From contig JAJPHS010000152.1 in the NCBI GenBank assembly GCA_021325175.1, positions 16,148 through 80,147 on the forward strand: a DNA stretch of 64,000 bases, given 5' to 3'. Origin of the DNA: Terriglobia bacterium (GTDB taxonomy: Bacteria > Acidobacteriota > Terriglobia > Bryobacterales > Bryobacteraceae). The translations under genes and the position numbers were made by a program. Below are positions 54,934-64,000 of this stretch, one piece after another (position 1 is the stretch's first letter; each line of letters starts with the position of its first letter). Under the pieces are notes generated by a model, which saw only the letters and a list, made by a program, of their open reading frames with translations, was not told where the DNA came from and searched no databases.

Positions 54934-56133
54934 AGCGGTTGCGCGCGAGCTGGCGCTGTATCTGGACGCGTTCGAGCGCACCGAGCACAGCGAAGCGCAG
55001 CGCGCGGCGTTCGAGCGATTCCTGGCGGCGGGATTTCCGGACGAGCACGACGAGGATTGGAAATTTACCAGCCTGAAGGCTCTGGCGCGCATGAATTTCG
55101 AGCCGGCCGATCCGGGCTATGCGGCCGATGCCGGCGAGTCCGGATTGCTGGCCGGTTTGCCAGGCAAGACCCCGCGGATGGTTTTCGTGAACGGCTTTTT
55201 CGCTCCTTTTTTATCGGCGGGAAGCGCGATGCTCGAAAATCTGCGCGACGTCCAGCCGCGCTACGCCGATTCCTCGAAGCCGTTTATTTTGTTGAACGCG
55301 GCCTTCGCCGACGGCGGAGCTTTGTTGCGCGTGCCGGCGCGCGCGGTGGTCGAGCAGCCGATCTATTTTATTTATCTTTCGATCCCCGGCGAGCGGGCCA
55401 CGTTCTCCACGCCGCGAAATCTGGTGGTGGTTGAGGAAGGCGCGCAGGCGTCCATTGTCGAGTGCTACCTGGGAACGGGAAGTTATTTCACCAACGCGCT
55501 CACCGAGATCAGCGCGGGCGACGGGGCCGTGGTGGAGCACTGCAAAATCCAGCGCGAATCGGAAGAGGCGTTTCACATTTCGACGGTGTGGATCGAGCAG
55601 GGGCGCGATTCGGTGGTGACGTCGCGAAATTTCGCGTTCGGCGGCGCGCTGGCGCGGACCGAAATCGTGGCGAGGCTCGATCAAGGCTCGGAATGCACGT
55701 TGAATGGTCTGTATCTGGCCGATGGCGCGCGCCACGTGGATACCCGCACGACGATCGATCACGCCAAGCCTCACGGCACCAGCCACGAGCTATACAAAGG
55801 CATTCTTGACGGCCGTTCGAGCGCGGTTTTCAACGGAAAAATCCTGGTCCGCCCCGACGCGCAGAAGACGGACGCCAAGCAGATCAACAAGAATCTGGTC
55901 TTATCCGAAGAGGCGACGATCAACACCAAGCCGCAGCTTGAAATTTTCGCCGACGATGTGCGCTGCACGCACGGCGCGACGGTGGGGCAGCTCGATGGCG
56001 AATCGATTTTTTATCTGCGCTCGCGCGGAATCGGCATCGAGGAGGCGCGGCGCATGCTGATCGAGGCGTTCGCGCGGGAAATTATCGACGGCGTGAAAGC
56101 GGCGGATCTGCGCGAGTATCTGGGGAGATTTTT

Positions 56134-56137
<4 letters not shown>
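54923..56137 (+). CDS. sufD: Fe-S cluster assembly protein SufD
   Basis: DARHVDTRTTIDHAKPHGTSHELYKGILDGRSSAVFNGKILVRPDAQKTDAKQINKNLVLSEEA-type motif. Confidence 0.94.
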
Positions 56138-57353
<1,216 letters not shown>

Positions 57354-57357
<4 letters not shown>

Positions 57358-57791
57358 TCGACGAGCTGTACCAGGAAATCATTCTCGATCATTCCAAGCG
57401 CCCGCGAAACACGGGCCGACTGGAAAACGCGACCGCCGCGGCGGAGGGATTCAATCCGCTGTGCGGCGATAGGCTGACGCTGGAGCTGAGGATCGAGGAT
57501 GACCGCATTGAGGAGGCCAAGTTCGCCGGCTCCGGCTGCGCGATCTCGACCGCTTCGGCGTCGCTGATGACGGAAGTCTTAAAGGGCCGGACGAAACAGG
57601 AAGCGGAAAAATTGTTCGAACGGTTTCATGAGCTGCTTACGAGCGATGCGGCGGATTCTTCCGGTCTGGGCAAGCTTGCGGTGTTTTCGGGGGTGCGGGA
57701 ATTTCCGGCGCGGGTGAAGTGCGCGACGCTCGCCTGGCACACGCTGAAAGCGGCGCTGGAAAATTCGCGGGAAAAGGTGTCGACCGAATGA
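57354..57791 (+). CDS. sufU: SufU-type Fe-S scaffold/transfer protein
   Basis: ELYQEIILDHSKRPRNTGRLENATAAAEGFNPLCGDRLTLELRI, KFAGSGCAISTASASLMTEVLKG; ORF 57225 trimmed to the GTG overlapping the sufS stop. Confidence 0.92.
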
Positions 57792-58132
57792 ACGCGCTCA
57801 AGAACAAGATCGTGGAGGCGCTGCGGACGGTTTACGATCCGGAAATTCCGGTGAATATCTACGATCTTGGCCTGATTTACGAATTGTCGGCGAACGAGGC
57901 GGGCGAGGCGCAGATCAAGATGACGCTGACGGCGCCGGGCTGTCCGGTGGCGGGCGTTCTGCCGGGTGAGGTGGAGGAAAAAATTCGCGCGATTCCGGGC
58001 GTCACGGCGGTGAAGCTGGAGCTGGTTTGGGATCCGCCCTGGAGCCGGGAGATGATGTCGGACGCGGCGAAACTCGCGCTCGGCTTCGATTTGGGGTTTG
58101 ACGTGGTGCCCGCGGTGAGATTGCAAAAATGA
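57788..58132 (+). CDS. SufT / MIP18 (DUF59) family protein
   Basis: ALRTVYDPEIPVNIYDLGLIYEL, LTAPGCPVAGVLPGEVEEKIRAIPGV. Confidence 0.92.
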   Translation: MNALKNKIVEALRTVYDPEIPVNIYDLGLIYELSANEAGEAQIKMTLTAPGCPVAGVLPGEVEEKIRAIPGVTAVKLELVWDPPWSREMMSDAAKLALGFDLGFDVVPAVRLQK

Positions 58133-58605
58133 AGTTGACCTCGCACGAAGAATACGGGGTCCGCTGCCTGCTGCAAATCGGCCGGCAGGGCGAAGGCGGA
58201 GCGCTGACGATTCCCGAAATCAGCGAGGCGGAGGGGATTTCGCCGGCCTATACCGCCAAACTGCTGCGCATTTTGCGGCAAGGCGGATTTATTTCGAGCG
58301 CGCGCGGCAAAGGCGGCGGCTATTCGCTGGCGCGGCCGGCCCGCGCGATCGTGATCGGCGAAGTGATGGCGGCGCTGGGCGGGCGGATGTTTGAAAAAGA
58401 CTTCTGCGAAAGTCATTCCGGCAGCGCGCATGTGTGCGCGCACACCACCGACTGCTCGATTCGCACGCTGTGGCGCAAGGTGCAGGGCGCGCTGGACGAC
58501 GTGCTCGGCAAGACCACGCTTCAGGATCTGCTGCGGACCGAACAACAGATGACAGGCTGGTTCGACCTGCGGCCTACGCGCCTGAACGCCGACGCTCCGC
58601 GCTAA
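58129..58605 (+). CDS. Rrf2-family transcriptional regulator
   Basis: MKLTSHEEYGVRCLLQIGRQ winged helix; Cys triad CESHSGSAHVCAHTTDC. Confidence 0.92.
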   Translation: MKLTSHEEYGVRCLLQIGRQGEGGALTIPEISEAEGISPAYTAKLLRILRQGGFISSARGKGGGYSLARPARAIVIGEVMAALGGRMFEKDFCESHSGSAHVCAHTTDCSIRTLWRKVQGALDDVLGKTTLQDLLRTEQQMTGWFDLRPTRLNADAPR

Positions 58606-58646
58606 GTGGCGGCGGGGTGCGATTCTGCGAGAATTGAACTTTACCC

Positions 58647-60059
58647 ATGAATTTCACGGAGCTTTATATCAATGGCCGGTGGCAGGCGCCGGCGGGTCGC
58701 AACAAAATCGACGTGCTTTCGGCTTCGACCGAGGAGGTTATCGGAACGGTTCCGGAAGGAACTCCCGAGGATGTGGATCGCGCGGTGGAAGCGGCGCGGC
58801 GCGCTTTTGATGGCTGGAGCCAGACCTCGCGCGAGGAGCGCGCGTCGTGGCTCGAAAAATTATCGGCGGCGCTGAAGGATCGCGCGGATCAACTGGCCCA
58901 AACGATCGCGATGGAGGTGGGCACGCCGATATCGATGGCTACGGCGGTGCAGGCCGGCCTGCCGATCAACGTTACGGCCAGCTACGCGCAGATCCTGCGG
59001 GACGCCAAGTTCGAGCATGAGATCGGCAATTCGCTGGTGGTTCGCGAGCCCGTGGGCGTTGCCGGGGCGATCACGCCGTGGAATTATCCGCTGCATCAGA
59101 TCATGGCGAAAGTCGCGGCGGCGCTCGCGGCCGGATGCACGGTGGTCCTGAAGCCGAGCGAAATCGCGCCGCTGAACGCGATGCTCCTTGCCGAAACGTG
59201 CATGGCGATCGGATTGCCGGCGGGCGTGCTGAACATCGTCACCGGATATGGTCCGGTTGTGGGCGAGGCGATCGCGCGGCATCCCGGCGTCGATATGGTG
59301 AGCTTCACCGGATCGGTGCGTGCGGGCAAGCGGGTTTCGACGCTGGCCGCGGAAACGATCAAGCGGGTGACGCTGGAGCTTGGCGGAAAATCGGCGTGCG
59401 TGATCTTAGACGACGCTCCGTTTGAGAAAGCGGTTGCAAGCGGTGCGCGCAACGCGATGTTCAATTCCGGGCAAACATGCTCGGCGTGGACGCGAATGCT
59501 GGTTCCGCGCGATCGGCAGCAGGAGGCGATCGATCTGGCGGCGAAGGCAATCGGCGGGCTGACGCTGGGCGATCCGCTCGACCCGGCGACCAAGCTGGGG
59601 CCGCTGGTTTCTCAAACCCAGCGCGAGCGCGTCGAAGGCTATATCGCCAAGGGGAAGAGCGAAGGCGCGCGTCTGGTAACAGGCGGCGGCCGTCCGGCGG
59701 CGTTTTCCAGGGGATACTACGTCGAGCCAACGATTTTTGCCGACGTCAAATCGCCGATGACCATCGCTCAGGAAGAGATTTTCGGGCCCGTTCTTTCGAT
59801 CCTGCCCTATGATTCCGAAGACGAAGCCGTGCGCATCGCCAACGATACGATTTATGGGCTCGCGGGCGGCGTCTGGTCCGGGGATGCGGAGCGCGCGATG
59901 CGCGTCGCGCGGCGGATACGCACCGGGCAGGTGGACGTGAACGGCGGAAAATTCAACGTGCTCGCTCCGTTCGGGGGATACAAGCAATCCGGTATCGGGC
60001 GCGAGCTGGGAATTTACGGTCTTGAGGAATATTTGCAGGTGAAGTCCATCGCACGATGA
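58647..60059 (+). CDS. Aldehyde dehydrogenase
   Basis: [57 protein letters not shown]. Confidence 0.93.
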   Translation: MNFTELYINGRWQAPAGRNKIDVLSASTEEVIGTVPEGTPEDVDRAVEAARRAFDGWSQTSREERASWLEKLSAALKDRADQLAQTIAMEVGTPISMATAVQAGLPINVTASYAQILRDAKFEHEIGNSLVVREPVGVAGAITPWNYPLHQIMAKVAAALAAGCTVVLKPSEIAPLNAMLLAETCMAIGLPAGVLNIVTGYGPVVGEAIARHPGVDMVSFTGSVRAGKRVSTLAAETIKRVTLELGGKSACVILDDAPFEKAVASGARNAMFNSGQTCSAWTRMLVPRDRQQEAIDLAAKAIGGLTLGDPLDPATKLGPLVSQTQRERVEGYIAKGKSEGARLVTGGGRPAAFSRGYYVEPTIFADVKSPMTIAQEEIFGPVLSILPYDSEDEAVRIANDTIYGLAGGVWSGDAERAMRVARRIRTGQVDVNGGKFNVLAPFGGYKQSGIGRELGIYGLEEYLQVKSIAR

Positions 60060-60850
60060 GCGAATTTGCCGTTGTCGCGGGGCATCGGATCGAATTTCAG
60101 CGAATCGAAGTGAGCCGGGACGCGCCAGTGATCGTTTTTCTGCACGAAGGGCTGGGCTCGATCGCCCTGTGGCGCGATTTTCCGGAGCGTCTGGCGCGCG
60201 CCGCCGGTTATAACGCGCTGCTTTATTCGCGTTACGGCTACGGCAAATCCGATCCGCTGGCGGAGGCTCGCCGCCCCAGCTATCTTCATGAAGAAGCGCT
60301 GGCGGCGCTGCCGGAGCTGCTCGAAAAAACCGGCATCGAACGTCCGGTGCTGTTCGGGCACAGCGACGGCGCCTCGATCGCGCTGATTTTTGCATCGGCG
60401 CATCGGGCGCGGGCGGTGATCGCGCTTGCGCCGCACGTTTTTGTCGAGCAGATGGCGGTGGACGGCGTCGCGGAAATTCGCCGCGACTATGAGCAGGGCT
60501 CGCTGCGCGAGAAGCTGGCGCGCTATCACGATCATCCGGACTCGGCTTTCTATGGCTGGAACGATATTTGGCTCGCGCCGGAGTTTCGCTTGTGGTGCAT
60601 CGAGGAGGAACTCTCGCGCATCACAATTCCAGTTCTGGCGGTGCAAGGTTATGAGGACGAGTACGCGACGATGGAGCAGCTCGACCGGATGGAGCAGCGG
60701 ATTCGCCGGTTCCAGGCATTAAAACTGGACGATTGCCGCCACTCGCCGCACCGCGACCAGCCGGAGGCGGTGATCGGCGCGACCCGGCTGTTTCTCCAGG
60801 AAAATGATACGCCGAACGGCACAGAGACGGCGCTGCGGTGGGGCCATTAA
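60056..60850 (+). CDS. Alpha/beta hydrolase
   Basis: [22 protein letters not shown], nucleophile elbow [10 protein letters not shown]. Confidence 0.88.
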   Translation: MSEFAVVAGHRIEFQRIEVSRDAPVIVFLHEGLGSIALWRDFPERLARAAGYNALLYSRYGYGKSDPLAEARRPSYLHEEALAALPELLEKTGIERPVLFGHSDGASIALIFASAHRARAVIALAPHVFVEQMAVDGVAEIRRDYEQGSLREKLARYHDHPDSAFYGWNDIWLAPEFRLWCIEEELSRITIPVLAVQGYEDEYATMEQLDRMEQRIRRFQALKLDDCRHSPHRDQPEAVIGATRLFLQENDTPNGTETALRWGH

Positions 60851-60878
60851 AATAAGTAGCATCAGGAGTTTGTAGCTA

Positions 60879-63800
60879 ATGTGGATCGTCCGAGTAGCGC
60901 TCAACCGCCCGTACACCTTCGTGGTGTTGGCTCTGCTCCTGCTCCTGATCAGCCCGCTGGTAATCCAGCGCACCGCCACCGATATATTTCCCGACGTCGA
61001 TATCCCGATCATCGCGGTGTTGTGGAATTACACCGGATTAAGCGCGGAGGAGATGACGGATCGCATCACCTCACAGTTCGAGCGATCGCTGACCACGACC
61101 GTCAACGATATGGAGCATATCGAATCCACCACGGTGGAAGGGCGCGCGATCGTAAAAATTTTTTTTCACCCGGGCGTGAAGATTCCGATGGCCGTGGCGC
61201 AGGTGAGCGCGCTGTCGCAATCGGCCGTGAGGCAGATGCCGCCGGGTACGTTTCCTCCGTTCCTTCTGGTCTATAACGCCTCCAGCGTTCCGATTCTGCA
61301 ACTGGGGCTGTCCGGAAAGGGCCTGAGCGAACAGCAGCTTTTCGATTTTGGCACGCAGCAGATCCGCACCGCGCTGGCGACGGTTAAAGGCGCGGCAATG
61401 CCGTGGCCCTACGGCGGCAAACAGCGGCAGGTGATGATCGATATTCGTCCGGACCTGCTCCAGGCCAAGGGGCTGTCGCCGGCCGACGTGGTGCAGGCCG
61501 TGTCCCAGCAGAACCTGATCCTGCCGGCGGGGACCTCGAAGATCGGCGAGTTCGAATACGACGTCGATCTGAACAGCAGCCCGCGGCGCGTCCAGGAGAT
61601 GAACGATCTGCCGATCAAGGTGGTGGGCAACACCACGATCTACGTTCGCGACGTGGCCCACGTACGCGATGGTTTCACGCCGCAGACCAATATTGTGCGC
61701 CGCGACGGGCAGCGCGGCGTGCTGCTGACCATCATGAAGGTCGGCCAGACGTCCACGCTCGATATCGTGCGCGATGTACGAGGGCTGCTGCCGAAGATCG
61801 CGGCGACGCTTCCGCCGGAGCTGAAGATCGATCCGATCGCCGATCAATCCGTTTTCGTGCGGGCGGCGGTGAGCGGCGTGGTACGCGAGGCGATTATCGC
61901 CGCCTGCCTCACGGCCGCGATGATCCTGCTGTTTCTGGGGAGCTGGCGCAGCACGCTGATCATCGCCATTTCGATTCCGCTTTCGATTCTGGCCTCGATC
62001 TGTGTGCTGAGCGCGCTGGGGGAAACGATCAACATTATGACCCTGGGCGGTCTGGCGCTGGCCGTGGGCATCCTGGTGGACGACGCCACGGTCACCATCG
62101 AAAACATTGACCGCAACCTGGATGAAGGCAAGGATCTGCGCACGGGAATCATGGACGGCGCGGCGCAGATCGCGGTGCCGGCGCTGGTTTCCACATTGTG
62201 CATCTGCATCGTTTTTCTGCCGATGTTTTTCCTGGCCGGCGTGGCGCGGTACTTGTTCGTGCCGCTGGCCGAAGCGGTGGTGTTTGCGATGCTCGCCTCT
62301 TACGTGCTTTCGCGGACGCTGGTGCCGACGCTGGCGATGTATTTGTTGAAAGCCGGCGGCCACCATCATGAACCGCCGCCGGCGTGGAATCTCGCGGCGC
62401 GCCTCCAGAGGGCGTTCGAGCGCGGGTTTGAATCGGTTCGCTCCAGTTACCGGAATGTTCTTGAAGGCTGCGTTCGAAGGCGCGCTTTGTTCGTGCCTGC
62501 TTTCCTGGCGGGATGCGGGGCCATCTTCCTGCTGATGCCCTGGCTGGGGCAGGATTTCTTCCCCATCGTCGATTCGGGGCGCTTCAACCTCCATTTCCGC
62601 GCCAAGACCGGGACCAGGATCGAAGAAACGGCGCGCATCGGCGATGAAGTGGAAAGCGAGATCCGGCGCATTATCCCGCAGGGCGAGATCGCCAGCATGA
62701 TTGATAATATCGGGCTGCCATACAGTTCGATCAACATGTCCTACAGCACGTCGGCGCCGATCGGCACCATGGACGCGGACGTTCTGGTGGAACTCAAAAA
62801 AGATCACCGGCCGACGGCGGACTACATGCGCGAGGTGCGCGAGCGCCTGCCCGAGCTGTTCCCCGGCGTGTCATTCTATTTCACTCCCGCCGATATCGTC
62901 AGCCAGATCCTGAATTTCGGCCTGCCGGCGCCGATCGACATTCAGGTATCCGGGCCGGATTCGGAGGCGTCGCGCAACTTCGCGACGATGCTGCTCGATG
63001 AGGTGAGGCGGATTCCGGGCACGGCGGATCTGCGGGTGCAACAGCCGGCCGATCAGCCGAAAATTCATATCACCGTCGATCGCACCAAGGCGGCCGAGAG
63101 CGGATTCACACAGCTCGATGTCGCCGACAGCGCGCTGGTCTCGTTGAGCGGCAGCTTTCAGACCACGCCGGAATTCTGGCTGGATCCGAGGACCGGGATC
63201 AGCTACAACGTCGTGACCCAATCGCCGCAGTACACGCTGACGTCGCTGAGCGATCTCCAAAACATTCCCATCTCGGCGTCGGCGAACCGGCGGCACGAGA
63301 TTCTGGGCGACGTGGCGACCACCAGCCGCGGCGCGGGGCCCGCGGTCGTGTCGCATTACGACATTCAGGATGTGATCGATATTTTTGGCGGTGTGCAGGA
63401 TCGCGACCTGGGCGCGGTGGCGCGCGACATCAACCGTGTCGTCGCGGAAAATCGCGGCAAGCTGCCGCGCGGCGCGCAAGTGAAGGTTCGCGGTCAAATC
63501 GAGACGATGCAGAACTCCTTCAGCGGTCTGCTCAACGGCCTGGCGCTGGCGATTGTGCTGGTTTACGCGCTGATCGTGGTGAATTTCCAGTCGTGGCTGG
63601 ATCCGTTCATCATTATTACCGCGCTGCCCGCCGCGCTGGCGGGAATCGTGTTGTGTCTGTTCGTCTGGCATACGACCATCAGTGTTCCCGCGCTGATGGG
63701 CGCGATCATGAGCGTCGGCGTGGCTACCGCGAACAGTATTCTGGTGGTCTCCTTCGCTAAGCAACGGCTGGCTGACGGTTTGAGTCCGAAAGAGGCTGCC

Positions 63801-64000
63801 ATCGAGGCGGGCTTCGTGCGCTTCCGGCCGGTGCTGATGACCGCGCTGGCGATGATTATCGGCATGGTGCCGATGGCGCTGGGCCTGGGCGAAGGCGGCG
63901 AGCAGAACGCGCCGCTGGGCCGCGCGGTGATCGGCGGCCTGATGTTCGCGACGGTGGCGACTTTATTCTTTGTTCCGGTGGTGTTCAGCGTCCTGCACCG
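60879..64000 (+). CDS. RND-family efflux transporter permease, partial (runs off window end)
   Basis: MWIVRVALNRPYTFVVLALLLLLISPLVIQRTATDIFPDVDIPIIAV..., LGGLALAVGILVDDATVTIENIDRNL; reading frame continues to end of window. Confidence 0.9.
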   Translation, partial: MWIVRVALNRPYTFVVLALLLLLISPLVIQRTATDIFPDVDIPIIAVLWNYTGLSAEEMTDRITSQFERSLTTTVNDMEHIESTTVEGRAIVKIFFHPGVKIPMAVAQVSALSQSAVRQMPPGTFPPFLLVYNASSVPILQLGLSGKGLSEQQLFDFGTQQIRTALATVKGAAMPWPYGGKQRQVMIDIRPDLLQAKGLSPADVVQAVSQQNLILPAGTSKIGEFEYDVDLNSSPRRVQEMNDLPIKVVGNTTIYVRDVAHVRDGFTPQTNIVRRDGQRGVLLTIMKVGQTSTLDIVRDVRGLLPKIAATLPPELKIDPIADQSVFVRAAVSGVVREAIIAACLTAAMILLFLGSWRSTLIIAISIPLSILASICVLSALGETINIMTLGGLALAVGILVDDATVTIENIDRNLDEGKDLRTGIMDGAAQIAVPALVSTLCICIVFLPMFFLAGVARYLFVPLAEAVVFAMLASYVLSRTLVPTLAMYLLKAGGHHHEPPPAWNLAARLQRAFERGFESVRSSYRNVLEGCVRRRALFVPAFLAGCGAIFLLMPWLGQDFFPIVDSGRFNLHFRAKTGTRIEETARIGDEVESEIRRIIPQGEIASMIDNIGLPYSSINMSYSTSAPIGTMDADVLVELKKDHRPTADYMREVRERLPELFPGVSFYFTPADIVSQILNFGLPAPIDIQVSGPDSEASRNFATMLLDEVRRIPGTADLRVQQPADQPKIHITVDRTKAAESGFTQLDVADSALVSLSGSFQTTPEFWLDPRTGISYNVVTQSPQYTLTSLSDLQNIPISASANRRHEILGDVATTSRGAGPAVVSHYDIQDVIDIFGGVQDRDLGAVARDINRVVAENRGKLPRGAQVKVRGQIETMQNSFSGLLNGLALAIVLVYALIVVNFQSWLDPFIIITALPAALAGIVLCLFVWHTTISVPALMGAIMSVGVATANSILVVSFAKQRLADGLSPKEAAIEAGFVRFRPVLMTALAMIIGMVPMALGLGEGGEQNAPLGRAVIGGLMFATVATLFFVPVVFSVLH

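Noticed and set aside
61071-62807. 578-aa minus-strand ORF
   Set aside because: Antisense to the RND pump gene, which has clear family motifs on the plus strand
62871-63764. 297-aa minus-strand ORF
   Set aside because: Also antisense to the RND pump

Overview
High-GC bacterial chromosomal window, probably Acidobacteriota (inferred from gene content and style, not proven). Most of it is ordinary housekeeping and metabolic genes: pgk, hemB, aroK, glycerate kinase, sppA, rnc, a suf Fe-S cluster, ALDH and an RND pump. The outstanding feature is a compact head-and-tail gene cluster on the minus strand (about 7976-24388). It has terS-like, terL, portal, scaffold-like, major capsid, connector, tail terminator-like, tail tube, a frameshifted tail-chaperone pair, a very short tape measure, distal tail, hub and a large tail-tip protein. 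No integrase, replication, repressor or lysis gene is recognisable inside it, so it looks like a gene-transfer-agent-like or domesticated siphovirus-like particle. Sequence-level signals in the cluster include a canonical -1 slippery site (A_AAA_AAC, 5-nt spacer, 7-bp stem), an intrinsic terminator directly behind the capsid gene, and a strong G-quadruplex motif upstream of the operon. Other notable items are an in-frame TAA at codon 13 of sufC, a 28-bp palindrome overlapping a promoter between the divergent ferredoxin/sufA-type and sufB genes, a 93-nt four-helix hairpin between convergent genes at 42.6 kb, a UvrC-like protein lacking the nuclease C-terminus, a GH31-like protein lacking its catalytic core, and an EamA transporter whose first TM helix lies upstream of any ATG/GTG/TTG. 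All calls were made by eye with no database search.
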